64,000 nt of DNA from contig DATNDR010000036.1 in assembly GCA_035606945.1 (NCBI GenBank), positions 118,396 through 182,395 of the forward strand, read 5' to 3'. This document shows positions 8,652 to 17,934 of this stretch, piece by piece. Position 1 is the first letter of the stretch. Every line of letters starts with the position of its first letter. Under the pieces are notes generated by a model. The model did not search any database and was not told the origin of the DNA. It worked only from the letters and a program-made list of their open reading frames with translations. Origin of the DNA: GCA-003244245 sp035606945. GTDB lineage: Bacteria > Actinomycetota > Actinomycetes > Mycobacteriales > Pseudonocardiaceae. The translations under genes were made by a program, and so were the position numbers.

Positions 8652-9839
8652 ATGACACGGTGGGTACACGCCATCAGACATGGCTGGGTGGTCACGAATC
8701 GTGTACCCGGACCTGACGTCGATGAGTTCGCCGACGCGGCCGAGGTGGTGGCGGCGCTGGCCCAATCACCGTCGGGCGACACGTTGCTCGCCGTGCAGCA
8801 TCCGCATCGCACGCCGGCAGCGCTGGCCGGCGGGCAGTCGTTGGTCGATGCGCTGCCTGCGGCCCGGCAAGCCCTGGACCGGCTGCGCGCCAGCGCGTAC
8901 CGCCCGGTGGCCGATGTGGTGGCGCCATACCGGGTGGAGGGCCCCGACGGCATGGTGGTCGGGGTGTTGTGTCTGGTCGATCCGGCGGCTGTGGACCCCC
9001 GCGGGATGTCCTTCGTCCGGCACAGCGAGGAGATCTATCCGCAGGTGGTGGCCGAACGCGTCGCGGTGCTCGCCGGCCTCGGCTGCGCAACCAGCGCAGC
9101 GATGCTCGTCCCGGTCAGCGGGGGTGAACGGCTGACCGCAGCCGTGGTGGGCAGCATCCGCGGCGTAGGAGCACCGGCCGTGTCGACCACCGACTCCGGT
9201 GGCCGGACGCACCAGTTGTGGTTGCTGGGCCCCGGGACCGAGCAGGACGCGGTACTCGCCGCGGTAGCCGGCAGCCCGCTGCTGGTCGCCGACGGGAATC
9301 ACCGGGTGGCCGCTGCGGCGGCCAGCGATCGGTCCGCGCTGCTCGCCCTGGTCACCGCGGGACCTGCGCTGCGCATCGGCGCGATCCACCGGACCCTGGT
9401 CGGTACCGGCCTGCGGTGCGACGATCTGGCTACCGCCTGGCGCCGGGTCGGCTTGGCGGTGCGCGAGGCCCGTGGGTTGGGTCCACCGACGCAGCCTGGC
9501 TGCGTGGTGGTCCGGGCCCGCGGCGGCGACTTGCTCGTCGCCCTGCCCGAACCCGGGCCCGGCGAACCCACGCCCCGCATCGATCACGCGCTGGTGGAGC
9601 GGTTGCTCATCGCCGATGCGTTGGGCATCGACCCGGAGGGCCCCCGGGTGCGTGCCCTACCAGCGGGGCATCCGGCGGGGCCGCACGTCGACGTCGTGGT
9701 GCAGTTGGCCGCGGTGCCGCTCGCCGACGTGCTCGCCGTACATGAACAAGGTCGGCGGATGCCGCGCAAGAGCACCTATTTCACTCCCAAGCCGCGCAGT
9801 GGACTACTGCTGGCCGATCTACCAGCTAGCCGGGCTTGA
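8652..9839 (+). CDS. DUF1015 family protein (SerK-like kinase fold)
   Basis: 395 residues. The family marks are YRVEGPDGMVVG, MSFVRHSEEIYP, the phosphotransfer-type ADGNHRVAAAA and the C-terminal RRMPRKSTYFTPKPRSGLL. One archaeal DUF1015 member, SerK, is an ADP-dependent serine kinase; activity of bacterial members is largely untested. The ATG follows GGGGAGCGGGAG. The gene follows the prenyltransferase by 35 nt and ends 5 nt before the convergent phosphoesterase. Confidence 0.88.
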   Translation: MTRWVHAIRHGWVVTNRVPGPDVDEFADAAEVVAALAQSPSGDTLLAVQHPHRTPAALAGGQSLVDALPAARQALDRLRASAYRPVADVVAPYRVEGPDGMVVGVLCLVDPAAVDPRGMSFVRHSEEIYPQVVAERVAVLAGLGCATSAAMLVPVSGGERLTAAVVGSIRGVGAPAVSTTDSGGRTHQLWLLGPGTEQDAVLAAVAGSPLLVADGNHRVAAAAASDRSALLALVTAGPALRIGAIHRTLVGTGLRCDDLATAWRRVGLAVREARGLGPPTQPGCVVVRARGGDLLVALPEPGPGEPTPRIDHALVERLLIADALGIDPEGPRVRALPAGHPAGPHVDVVVQLAAVPLADVLAVHEQGRRMPRKSTYFTPKPRSGLLLADLPASRA

Positions 9840-9844
9840 GTCGA

Positions 9845-10351
9845 TCATGCGCCGACCGGCTCACGTCGGTGCAACTGTACCCGGTCCAGGCGTCCGTCGT
9901 TGATCTCCGCGGTCATCCAGCTGCAGGTCGGCTGGCGCCGCCGGTCGGTGGGGGATCCCGGGTTCAGCAGCCGCAAGCCGGTGGGCGCGGCGGTGTCCCA
10001 CGGGATGTGGCTGTGCCCGAAGACCACTACGTCGAAGTCGGGAAAGCGGGCGGCGCAGCGCTGCTCCCGGCCGCGTGCCGCTCCGGTCTCGTGCACGACC
10101 GCCAATCGCACGCCGTCCAAGTCGGCCGTCGCCACCTCGGGTAACCGGGCGCGTAGTGACGGCCCATCGTTGTTGCCGAACACGCCGATCAACCGGCGGG
10201 TTCGCGCCAGCAGGGCATCGAGCAACTCGACGCACACCCAGTCTCCGGCGTGTATGACGACGTCAGTTTCGCCGACGGCCCGCCACAGCTGCTCGGGCAG
10301 GTCCCGGGCGCGGCGCGGAACGTGGGTGTCGGCCATCATCAGCAGCTTCAT
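9845..10351 (-). CDS. YfcE/MJ0936-type metallophosphoesterase
   Basis: 168-residue calcineurin-like phosphodiesterase. All metal-binding blocks are present in order: ADTH near the N-terminus, HAGDW, GVFGNND, HETG and FGHSHIPW. The substrate is unknown; small members of the family cleave phosphodiesters in vitro. Its ATG overlaps the stop of the upstream short-chain dehydrogenase by 4 nt (ATGA), so the two are translated together. Confidence 0.9.
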   Translation of the reverse strand: MKLLMMADTHVPRRARDLPEQLWRAVGETDVVIHAGDWVCVELLDALLARTRRLIGVFGNNDGPSLRARLPEVATADLDGVRLAVVHETGAARGREQRCAARFPDFDVVVFGHSHIPWDTAAPTGLRLLNPGSPTDRRRQPTCSWMTAEINDGRLDRVQLHRREPVGA

Positions 10352-11130
10352 GCAGGCTTGTTCAATCGCGCGGCAAGGACACGCATCACCGACCGCGGAC
10401 TAGCGCGCAGCGATTGGAGAGACAGCTTCATGGTGATCCCCGGAACCGCGACCGTCTTGCCGGCCAGCATCGCGCGGTAGCCGTACCGGGCGACCGTCGC
10501 GGCGTCTGCTGCAGTCTTGAACATCGCCGCGCTGATGGCGCCTGCTACCTGCGCGAACTCGGTCTCCGTCGGACCAGGGCACAGCACGGTGGCCGTGACG
10601 CCCGTGCCACGCAGTTCGTAGCTGAGTGCCTCGGTGAAGCTCACCACGAACGCCTTCGAGGCGTAGTACGTCGCCATGAAAGGTCCTGGCAGGAAGCCTG
10701 CGCCCGAGCCGACGTTGAGAATGCGGCCGCTCCGGCGCGCGATCATGGCTGGCAGGACCAGACCTGTCAGGTGCACGAGCGCCTTGACGTTGAGCTCCAC
10801 CATGTCGAGTTGGCGTGCGAGCTCGAGTTCGGCAAAAGCTCCGTTGGTTCCGAAACCGGCATTGTTCACGAGGAACTCCACCTCGATCCCGGCCCGCAGG
10901 AGTTCCTCGTGCAGATGCAGCGGCGCCTTCGGATCAGTCAGATCAGCGGCGATGACGGTGGCCTGAATGCCGTGCGCCTGCCGTAATTCGGTGGCCAGCT
11001 GATCGAGCTTGTCACGGCGCCGGGCGACCAGGACCAGGTCGTGATGATCCTGAGCAAACAGCCGTGCGAAGCCTGCCCCCAACCCGGCTGAGGCGCCGGT
11101 GACCAACGCTGTCTTCCCGGTGCGTCCCAC
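10348..11130 (-). CDS. Short-chain dehydrogenase/reductase (SDR)
   Basis: 260 residues, classical SDR. Cofactor loop TGASAGLGAG near residue 10, followed by a basic RRRDKLDQL that favours NADPH, then NNAGFG, and catalytic Ser in NVGSGAGF with YYASK. The C-terminal MKLSLQSL region resembles DltE/YqjQ-like SDRs. The substrate cannot be inferred. Translationally coupled to the phosphoesterase gene downstream. Confidence 0.92.
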   Translation of the reverse strand: MGRTGKTALVTGASAGLGAGFARLFAQDHHDLVLVARRRDKLDQLATELRQAHGIQATVIAADLTDPKAPLHLHEELLRAGIEVEFLVNNAGFGTNGAFAELELARQLDMVELNVKALVHLTGLVLPAMIARRSGRILNVGSGAGFLPGPFMATYYASKAFVVSFTEALSYELRGTGVTATVLCPGPTETEFAQVAGAISAAMFKTAADAATVARYGYRAMLAGKTVAVPGITMKLSLQSLRASPRSVMRVLAARLNKPA

Positions 11131-11169
11131 GTCGCAACAATAACACTGTTACGGTATACCTCTGCCGGT

Positions 11170-12429
11170 TTAGCCGCGCTCGTCGGGCAGCCGGCCCTGG
11201 AGGTAGTCGTCATACGCCGACAGGTCGAGCAACCCGTGGCCGCAATAGTTGAACAGGATGACTTTCTCCTCGCCGGTCTCCTTGGCGGCGAGCGCCTCGT
11301 CGATGACGGCGCGGATCGCGTGCGCAGCCTCGGGCGCGGCTAACTTCCCCTCGATGCGGGCGAACTGCACCGCCGCCTCGAAAACTTTCCCCTGCGGGTA
11401 TGCTGCCGCTTCCATCCGGCCGTCGCGGACCAGCGCCGAGATTAACGGGCTATCCCCGTGGTAGCGCAACCCCCCGGCGTGGATGCTCGGCGGCACGAAG
11501 TCATGGCCCAGCGTGTACATCGGCAACAGCGGCGTGTACCCGGCGGCGTCTCCGAAGTCGTAGTCGAACCGACCCTGGGTCAGCGTGGGGCAGGACAGCG
11601 GCTCGACGGCGAGCAGCCGTACCCCCGCGTCGGGCACGAACGGCAACGTGATGCCCCCGAGATTGGATCCGCCACCGCACGGCGCGATCACCACATCAGG
11701 CAGCAGCTCTCCGGCCAAGGTGAGTTGTTCACGGGCCTCGAGCCCGATCAGCGTCTGGTGCAGCAGCACGTGATTGAGCACCGAACCGAGCGAGTAGTGC
11801 GTGTCCGGCCGGCTTGCGGCGTCGCGCACTGCGTCGGAGATCGCAGTGCCGAGCGAGCCGGGATGGTCGGGGTGGTCGATGGGGGAGGGCACCACCGAGC
11901 TGCCCCACGTCTCCATGATCACCCGCCGGTACGGCTTCTGCTCGAAGCTGACCCGGACCATGTACACCATGCATTCCAGATCGAACTGGGCGCAGGCGAA
12001 GGCCAGTGCGGTACCCCATTGGCCGGCGCCGGTCTCGGTGGTCAGCCTGCGCACGCCGTCTCGGGCGTTGTAATACGCCTGCGGTACAGCTGTGTTCGGC
12101 TTGTGGCTGCCCGCCGGGGAGCCGGACTCGTCCTTGAAGTAGATCCGGGCCGGAGTGCCCAGGGCGCGCTCCAGCCGGATCGCGCGCACCAACGGGGTGG
12201 GGCGCCACAGCCGCAGAATGTCGAGCACCTCACCTGGCACGTCGATCCAGGGCGCAGCTGTCATCTCCTGCTCGATGAGCGCGGCCGGGAACAGTGGCGC
12301 CAGGTCATCGGGGCCTAGCGGCTGCCGGGTCGCCGGATGTAACGGCGGCTGGAGCGGAGCCGGCAGGTGTGGGACGACGTTGAACCAGGCCGACGGGATT
12401 TCCCCGGGTGGCAGGTTCCAGCGGGCCAT
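11170..12429 (-). CDS. TrpB2-type tryptophan synthase beta-like PLP enzyme
   Basis: 419 residues. PLP lysine in AGSHKPNTA, substrate loop TTETGAGQWG and the phosphate-binding CGGGSNLGG are all present. The long N-terminal extension (PPGEIPSAWFNVVP) marks the TrpB2 branch rather than TrpB1. No trpA lies beside it, as is usual for TrpB2, which converts indole and serine (or phosphoserine) to tryptophan, often as a salvage enzyme. It is transcribed alone; the SDR gene is 40 nt downstream on the same strand. Confidence 0.93.
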   Translation of the reverse strand: MARWNLPPGEIPSAWFNVVPHLPAPLQPPLHPATRQPLGPDDLAPLFPAALIEQEMTAAPWIDVPGEVLDILRLWRPTPLVRAIRLERALGTPARIYFKDESGSPAGSHKPNTAVPQAYYNARDGVRRLTTETGAGQWGTALAFACAQFDLECMVYMVRVSFEQKPYRRVIMETWGSSVVPSPIDHPDHPGSLGTAISDAVRDAASRPDTHYSLGSVLNHVLLHQTLIGLEAREQLTLAGELLPDVVIAPCGGGSNLGGITLPFVPDAGVRLLAVEPLSCPTLTQGRFDYDFGDAAGYTPLLPMYTLGHDFVPPSIHAGGLRYHGDSPLISALVRDGRMEAAAYPQGKVFEAAVQFARIEGKLAAPEAAHAIRAVIDEALAAKETGEEKVILFNYCGHGLLDLSAYDDYLQGRLPDERG

Positions 12430-12612
12430 CTCTGGTGCTCCTCGTGGCCACGGAACTAGGGGGTTCAGAGCCTAACAGCCGTCGGCGGGCTCCGGCCTCT
12501 TCAGAGTGGACGCGCACGCCGATCAAAACGGGGGTACGGCGGCTGCGTCGGCTCATAAGTGGGTACTTCATGAGGGAATTCACGACCATTGACCTTCGCG
12601 AAGAGGAGTCTC

Positions 12613-12855
12613 ATGAAGATCGACAGTGTTATCCCGGCTTCGGCGCTGCCCGACACCCCGGTGCTCATCAAGGGCGACGGTTTGGACGCGGCGCAGACGC
12701 TGTACTTCGGCGACCAGTCAGTGCCATTCAAGATCAACAGTACCGGGACTATCGAGGCGAGCGTCCCGAGCGGTTCCGGCACGGTCGACGTGACGGTCGA
12801 GGAGAAGGGCGACAAGAGCAATAGCGTCAGCTTCACCTACCTCAAGGTGTACTGA
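12613..12855 (+). CDS. Small single-domain IPT/TIG-like protein
   Basis: 80 residues. The pattern DSVIPASALPDTPVLIKGDG then FGDQSVPF, TIEASVPSGSG, VDVTVE and SNSVSFTYL follows an immunoglobulin-like IPT/TIG domain, here on its own and with no signal peptide or anchor. AAGAGGAG precedes the chosen ATG; an ATG 24 nt earlier is less well placed. Stand-alone TIG proteins of this size are of unknown function. A GC-rich palindrome follows the gene. Confidence 0.75.
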   Translation: MKIDSVIPASALPDTPVLIKGDGLDAAQTLYFGDQSVPFKINSTGTIEASVPSGSGTVDVTVEEKGDKSNSVSFTYLKVY

Positions 12856-12881
12856 CGAGCGGTTCCGGGTTGCCCCGCGGT

Positions 12882-12897
12882 GCCGGCAGCTGCCGGC
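12882..12897 (+). terminator. Possible hairpin after the TIG gene
   Basis: GCCGGCAGCTGCCGGC is a perfect 16-bp palindrome 27 nt after the stop codon. No T run follows, so it is at best a weak, GC-type terminator. Confidence 0.35.
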
Positions 12898-12974
12898 GAC
12901 TCTGACTGTGGTGATGTTGACAGCTCGCCGAGCCGGGTCGCAGCGCGCAATGCGGCGCTTGGCACACTGCGCCG

Positions 12975-13712
12975 GTGGACGAATTCGGCCCCCGGCGGCT
13001 GGTGTACGGGATGGTGATCGCGCTCGGCTTGGCCGGTGGCGCGGGCACCGAGGCGCCGTCCGCCGTTGCCAGGTCGGTCGCCCACGCGGCTAGCGCCGCG
13101 GCAGCGGGCTCCGGCCTTCCGCCGGGTGTTCCGGTTCCCCCGACCGAGGTCACCCAGCTGGTCACCGTGTTGGTGCCCAGCGCCAGCAGTACCTCCGGTG
13201 TGCTGCGTGGCTGGCGGCGCGAGTCGGGCGGCCAGTGGGCCGGTGTGCTAGGTCCGGTCACCGTCCGGGTGGGCACCGATGGTGTCGGCGCCGCCGATGA
13301 GACGGTCAACCGTACCCCGCGAGGAACGTTTGACTTGCCGTCCGCGTTCGGCCGCCAGCCCAACCCGGGTACCCGGATGCCGTATCGTCAGGTCGGTACC
13401 AGCGACTGGTGGGTCAGCGATCCACGCAGCGCCAGCTACAACACCTACCGGCACTGCGTGCCGGGAACCTGCGACTTCAACGAGAGCGCCGGGGAGAACC
13501 TGGGCCGGGCCGGCCCGAGCTACGACTACGCGGTGGTGATCGGGTACAACACCGCGCCGGTGCGTCCGGGAGCGGGATCGGCGTTCTTCGTGCACGTCGA
13601 CGCCGGGGTGCCCTCGCAGGGCTGCGTGGAGGTGCCCCGAGCCTCTGAGCTCGCCCTGCTGCGCTGGCTGGACCCCGACCAGCATCCCCGGATCACCATC
13701 GGCCTGGGCTGA
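12975..13712 (+). CDS. L,D-transpeptidase (YkuD domain) family protein
   Basis: 245 residues from a GTG start. A short hydrophobic stretch (LVYGMVIALGLAGG) near the N-terminus may be a signal or anchor, followed by an Ala-rich linker. The C-terminal half has the catalytic block FFVHVDAGVPSQGCVEV, with the His and Cys of the L,D-transpeptidase/YkuD fold. Such enzymes make 3-3 cross-links or attach molecules to peptidoglycan; mycobacterial-type walls rely on them. Members that lack the Trp-rich ErfK signature, like this one, are poorly characterised. Confidence 0.8.
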   Translation: MDEFGPRRLVYGMVIALGLAGGAGTEAPSAVARSVAHAASAAAAGSGLPPGVPVPPTEVTQLVTVLVPSASSTSGVLRGWRRESGGQWAGVLGPVTVRVGTDGVGAADETVNRTPRGTFDLPSAFGRQPNPGTRMPYRQVGTSDWWVSDPRSASYNTYRHCVPGTCDFNESAGENLGRAGPSYDYAVVIGYNTAPVRPGAGSAFFVHVDAGVPSQGCVEVPRASELALLRWLDPDQHPRITIGLG

Positions 13713-13729
13713 CGGGCAGGTCACAGTGT

Positions 13730-14212
13730 TCAGCGGACCACCGGGTGGGTCGGATCGATCCACGGCACGTGTTCGGGCTTGGTTACCCCGTCGATGTCCA
13801 GGTTCACCACGATCGGCTCCTGTCCGCTGCGAGTCACCACGCACTCCAGCGGCTCGTCGTCGAGGGCGTTGATCTCTTGGTGCGGCACGAACGGCGGTAC
13901 GAAGATGAACCCGCCGGGGCCGGCTTCGGCGGTGAATTCCAGGTTGGAGCCCCATCGCATCCGGGCCAGGCCGCGGATCACGTAAATCACGCTCTCCAGC
14001 TCGCCGTGATGGTGCGCCTCGGTCTTCGCGCCCGGGTGGATCGTGGCGGTCCCAGCCCACAGCTTCTGGGAGCCGGTCCGGGCATGGGTGACCGCGGCAG
14101 CGCGAGTCATCCCGGGTGTCTGCGGGGTGTTGGTATCCAACGCGTCGCCGGGGATGACCCGCACCCCATCGGTGCGCCAGTTCGGCGTTGCTCCTGGCTG
14201 GATCGTGCTCAT
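13730..14212 (-). CDS. Cupin domain protein
   Basis: 160-residue single-cupin protein. First cupin motif with the metal-binding HHHGE..S and VIRGLARM; second motif around FIFVPPFVPHQEIN supplies the fourth His. The segment CVVTRSGQEPIVVNLD near the end is typical of a widespread uncharacterised actinobacterial cupin. Substrate unknown. It meets the L,D-transpeptidase gene tail to tail with an 18-nt gap. Confidence 0.87.
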   Translation of the reverse strand: MSTIQPGATPNWRTDGVRVIPGDALDTNTPQTPGMTRAAAVTHARTGSQKLWAGTATIHPGAKTEAHHHGELESVIYVIRGLARMRWGSNLEFTAEAGPGGFIFVPPFVPHQEINALDDEPLECVVTRSGQEPIVVNLDIDGVTKPEHVPWIDPTHPVVR

Positions 14213-14341
14213 GCGCCGAGGCTAGTCCGCCGCCACGGGGGCCAGTATCGATCAGACCCATTGCGGGGAGGCGCCGGCGCGTCCGTCGCAGTGGCCTACC
14301 GGCGGTGTGCTCGCGGAACAGTGTCCGTTGATGCAGCTAGC

Positions 14342-14414
14342 GCCCCCGGCAGGACTCGAACCTGCGGCCTAGCGATTAGAAGTCGCTTGCTCTATCCGGC
14401 TGAGCTACGGGGGC
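14342..14414 (-). tRNA. tRNA-Arg (anticodon TCT)
   Basis: On the minus strand a 73-nt cloverleaf with acceptor GCCCCCG/CGGGGGC, D-arm GCTC..GAGC, anticodon loop CTTCTAA (TCT) and T-arm with GTTCGAGTC. CCA is not encoded. Confidence 0.95.
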
Positions 14415-14453
14415 GTGCGCTGCTGGGCGCTCGTGAGCAGACTAGCGAGCAGT

Positions 14454-14649
14454 GGCACCGACCTCGCATTCAGCGGCTCAACCGGGTTCGACTATTCCCC
14501 ACCCGAGCCGGTGTTGCACAGCGTCGACCTGACCATCGGCGCAGGCGAAGCGCTGGCGGTGGTCGGCCAGCCGGCAGCAAGTACCCGGCGGACCACGTCA
14601 GCTGGCGATCGATTTGGCTGTCACGGAGTTCGATCCCACGGCTGCTTAA
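14454..14649 (+). pseudogene. Remnant of an ABC transporter ATP-binding domain
   Basis: The translation FDYSPPEPVLHSVDL followed by TIGAGEALAVVGQ reproduces the start of an ABC-exporter nucleotide-binding domain up to the point where Walker A should begin. The next residues (PAAS...) lack GxxGxGK, and the frame then ends at the TAA at 14647-14649 in ...AIDLAVTEFDPTAA. There is no start codon with a ribosome site. This is a short relic immediately 5' of tRNA-Arg (which is on the other strand). Confidence 0.6.
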
Positions 14650-14745
14650 GACCGCATTGCAATCATCGCTGTCGAACTCTGCGACACGATGGTCGGTGCT
14701 CGAAGGTTGACTCGGCGAGCGACGGCACCGGCTGCCCGGATCGCG

Positions 14746-15387
14746 TCACTGACCGCGCAGAATGCGGCAGAGACTGGCCGTGTCGGTGAACAGGGCGTCG
14801 CCGGCGTACTTCAGGCTGCTGATCGAGCGGCGGCCGGCTTCCTCGTCACCGGCACCGCAGGCGTCGGTGACCACGACGGGGATGTAACCGAGATCAGCGC
14901 CGTGGCGCACCGTCGGTTCGATGCCGACCTCGGTAGCGACACCCACGATGGCGAAAGCATTCACGCCGCAATCCCGCAGCACGATGTCGACCGGTGTGCC
15001 CTCGAATGCCGACATCGTGACCTTATCGAAGACGGCCTCGGTAGCATGAGGCACCAGCTCGGGAATGAGGTTGAAACCTGGCGAGTCGCGCAGGAACCAC
15101 GGGTTGACCGCCGCCACCGAGTCGACGCGCTGCCATGCCATCGCCATCCGCAGCTGAAAGACCCCCATCAGCTCTTTGGGCATCGACAGGTGCCGGAGGA
15201 AGATCACTCGCACGCCGGCCGAGCGGGCGGCATCGAGAACCTCCACGACACGCTTGGCGATCACATCCGCGTCCTTGATCTGCCCGAGTACGCCGATCTG
15301 CATGTCGTAGACGATCAGGGCGAGACGGCGCGGATCGCAGACCTCCTCCAGGGTGCGGGGAATCTGCAAACCGAAGGCTGTCTCCAT
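14746..15387 (-). CDS. Isochorismatase-fold hydrolase lacking the usual Cys nucleophile
   Basis: 213 residues. Asp of the triad in LIVYDMQIG and Lys in FDKVTMSAF are present, but the position of the Cys nucleophile in the family pattern T-x-x-C-V reads GVATEVGIEPT, with Gly instead. True isochorismatases also lack this Cys, whereas nicotinamidases and carbamoylases need it. The enzyme is therefore unlikely to be a cysteine amidohydrolase. The ATG at 15387 begins the conserved part; an upstream frame extension is not supported. Confidence 0.82.
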   Translation of the reverse strand: METAFGLQIPRTLEEVCDPRRLALIVYDMQIGVLGQIKDADVIAKRVVEVLDAARSAGVRVIFLRHLSMPKELMGVFQLRMAMAWQRVDSVAAVNPWFLRDSPGFNLIPELVPHATEAVFDKVTMSAFEGTPVDIVLRDCGVNAFAIVGVATEVGIEPTVRHGADLGYIPVVVTDACGAGDEEAGRRSISSLKYAGDALFTDTASLCRILRGQ

Positions 15388-15625
15388 GGCGCCAAGCCTA
15401 GCCACGAGGCGCGGCGGCAACGCCCGCCCGAATAGCACCGACCACCGACATTCTGGCCGCTCGATCGGGCGGCGTCGGCTCAGTTGTGCACATCAATCCC
15501 CGCCATCCACATATCGATCATGGGTGGCTACCGGTGCGAGCCTTGGTCGCGCAGCCTGGTCCTACCGGCCGACGGGGTCGGCTCTCCGCCTGGAGCGGGG
15601 ATAGCTACGCAGGAGGGTTGGTGAA

Positions 15626-16138
15626 ATGAGAGAGACACCGGTGACCGTGGTGGGAACGCTGGTCAGCGACATGCGACCGCGCCGGGTCGGTCCAGACGGG
15701 ACGCTCGTGCTCAACTTCAGGGTTGCATGCAATGAGCGTCGGTTCGATAGCTCATCCGAATCGTGGGTCGATGGCGAGAGTCTGTATCTATCGGCGAGCT
15801 GCTGGCGCAGGCTCGCCGAGAACGCCGCCTCCCTGGTCAAAGGTGACCCGGTGATCGTCAGAGGCAAGCTGCGCACCCGGGAGTGGATCACTGAGCAAGG
15901 CGAGCGGCGATCGGTCGTCGAACTGGAGGCGAGCGCGATCGGACCAGATCTGGCTCGTTGCGCTGCCACCGTGCGTAAGCCGCGCCGGGAGGAGCGTCCT
16001 CGCTCCGGAGACGACAGCTGCCCCGAGTCACCCGCCGAGATCGGGTCGGAGCTGCTCGACGATGGGGGCCTGCCGGAGGAGCTGAGCCAGCGCAACTTGA
16101 CCGACGTGGCTCGCCCGTTGGTTGCGGTGTCCACCTGA
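15626..16138 (+). CDS. ssb: Single-stranded DNA-binding protein, second type (SsbB-like)
   Basis: 170 residues. N-terminal OB fold (VTVVGTLVSDMRPRRV, LNFRVACNER, VKGDPVIVRGKLRTREW). The C-terminus lacks the acidic DDDIPF tail of housekeeping SSB, so it probably does not recruit the usual partners. It corresponds in position to M. tuberculosis Rv2478c, immediately before the EttA gene. AGGAGG lies at 15611-15616 before the ATG. A small low-GC stretch precedes the gene and may hold its promoter. Confidence 0.92.
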   Translation: MRETPVTVVGTLVSDMRPRRVGPDGTLVLNFRVACNERRFDSSSESWVDGESLYLSASCWRRLAENAASLVKGDPVIVRGKLRTREWITEQGERRSVVELEASAIGPDLARCAATVRKPRREERPRSGDDSCPESPAEIGSELLDDGGLPEELSQRNLTDVARPLVAVST

Positions 16139-16211
16139 GGGGTACCTGCCGGGGCACAGCGGCGGTCGGCCGCGCTGCCCTGCCCCGGCGCCGCCCTCTA
16201 CGATCGCGCCC

Positions 16212-17888
16212 GTGGCGGAGTTCATCTACACCATGAAGCAAGTGCGCAAAGCGCACGGCGACAAGGTCATCCTCGACGGTGTCACCCTCGCGTTCATTCC
16301 CGGCGCGAAGATCGGCGTGGTCGGGCCCAACGGAGCCGGCAAGTCCAGCGTTCTGAGGATCATGGCTGGGCTCGATCAACCGAACAACGGCGAGGCCTTC
16401 CTGGCGCCCGGTGCGACGGTGGGCATCCTGGAGCAAGAGCCCCCGTTGAACGAGGGCAAGTCGGTCCTGGGCAACGTTGAGGAGGGCTTGGGCGAGATCA
16501 AGGCCAAGCTGGACCGGTTCAACGAGATAGCCGAGAAGATGGCCACCGACTACTCCGATGAGCTCATGGAGGAGATGGGACGACTACAAGAGGAACTCGA
16601 TTACGCCGACGCGTGGGATCTGGATTCCCAGCTGGAGCAGGCCATGGATGCGCTGCGATGCCCGCCGCCCGACGAGCCGGTGAGTCACCTCTCTGGTGGA
16701 GAACGGCGCCGGGTCGCGCTGTGCAGGCTGCTGCTGTCCAAACCCGATCTGCTGCTGCTCGACGAACCCACCAACCACCTGGACGCTGAGAGCGTGCTGT
16801 GGCTGGAGCAGTTCCTGGCCGGCTACCCGGGTGCGGTCCTGGCTGTGACCCACGACCGGTACTTCCTGGACAACGTCGCCCAGTGGATCCTTGAGCTCGA
16901 TCGTGGCCGGGCCTACCCCTACGAGGGCAACTACTCCACCTACTTGGAGAAGAAGGCCGACCGCCTCGATGTCCAGGGCCGGAAGGACCAGAAGCTGCAG
17001 AAACGCCTGCGCGACGAGCTCGCCTGGGTGCGATCGGGGGCAAAAGCTCGGCAAGCCAAATCCCGAGCCCGGCTCCAGCGTTATGAAGAGATGGCAGTCG
17101 AAGCCGAGCGCAGTCGCAAGCTGGACTTCGAGGAGATCCAGATCCCAGCGGGACCCAGGCTAGGCAACGTCGTGGTGGAGGTGTCGCACCTGGACAAGGG
17201 TTACGACCACCGGATGCTGATCAAGGATCTGTCTTTCACCCTGCCCCGTAACGGCATCGTGGGGGTCATCGGTCCCAACGGCGTCGGCAAGACGACCTTG
17301 TTCAAGACCATCGTCGGCTTGGAAGAGCCCGACTCCGGGACGGTCCGGGTTGGTGAGACGGTGAAGCTGTCCTACGTCGATCAGGAACGTGCGGGCATTG
17401 ATCCCACCAAGACGGTCTTCGAGGTAGTCTCCGACGGCTTGGACCACATCCAGGTCGGTAACACCGAGATGCCCTCGCGGGCGTATGTCAGCTCCTTCGG
17501 CTTCAAGGGCCCCGATCAGCAGAAACCGGCCGGGATTCTCTCCGGCGGCGAACGCAACCGGCTCAACCTCGCACTGACCCTCAAGCAAGGCGGCAACCTG
17601 ATCTTGCTCGATGAGCCTACCAACGACCTCGATGTCGAGACGTTGAGCTCATTGGAAAACGCGCTGGAACGGTTCCCCGGTTGTGCTGTCGTGATCTCCC
17701 ACGACCGGTGGTTTCTGGACCGGGTGGTGACCCACATTCTCAGTTGGGAGGGCACGGAGGAGAATCCCGCCTCCTGGTTCTGGTTCGAGGGCAACTTTGA
17801 GGCCTACGAGCAGCACAAGATCGAAAGACTCGGAGCGGAGGCGGCGCGACCACACCGCGTGACCTACCGCAGATTGACCCGGGACTGA
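16212..17888 (+). CDS. ettA: Energy-dependent translational throttle protein EttA (ABC-F)
   Basis: 558 residues, the family's normal length. Two ABC domains: Walker A GPNGAGKSS and GPNGVGKTT, signatures LSGGERRRV and LSGGERNRL, Walker B LLLLDEPTNHL and LILLDEPTNDL, and no membrane segments. The arm domain after the first Walker A (LNEGKSVLGNVEEGL) and the basic linker identify EttA. ABC-F proteins bind the ribosomal E site and, in EttA's case, gate the first elongation cycle according to the ATP/ADP ratio. The GTG start gives VAEFIYTMKQVRKAHGDK, the conserved N-terminus. The order ssb-ettA is conserved with mycobacteria. Confidence 0.96.
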   Translation: MAEFIYTMKQVRKAHGDKVILDGVTLAFIPGAKIGVVGPNGAGKSSVLRIMAGLDQPNNGEAFLAPGATVGILEQEPPLNEGKSVLGNVEEGLGEIKAKLDRFNEIAEKMATDYSDELMEEMGRLQEELDYADAWDLDSQLEQAMDALRCPPPDEPVSHLSGGERRRVALCRLLLSKPDLLLLDEPTNHLDAESVLWLEQFLAGYPGAVLAVTHDRYFLDNVAQWILELDRGRAYPYEGNYSTYLEKKADRLDVQGRKDQKLQKRLRDELAWVRSGAKARQAKSRARLQRYEEMAVEAERSRKLDFEEIQIPAGPRLGNVVVEVSHLDKGYDHRMLIKDLSFTLPRNGIVGVIGPNGVGKTTLFKTIVGLEEPDSGTVRVGETVKLSYVDQERAGIDPTKTVFEVVSDGLDHIQVGNTEMPSRAYVSSFGFKGPDQQKPAGILSGGERNRLNLALTLKQGGNLILLDEPTNDLDVETLSSLENALERFPGCAVVISHDRWFLDRVVTHILSWEGTEENPASWFWFEGNFEAYEQHKIERLGAEAARPHRVTYRRLTRD

Positions 17889-17934
17889 CCGGGATGCGGC
17901 GGTCGATGATCGGCAACTGCGATGGGGGTGGGAG

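Noticed and set aside
7408..8658. Long minus-strand frame of 416 codons opposite the UbiA gene
   Set aside because: Arg/Gln/His-rich text with no family pattern; it mirrors the membrane protein on the other strand and also runs through hairpin repeat copy 3.
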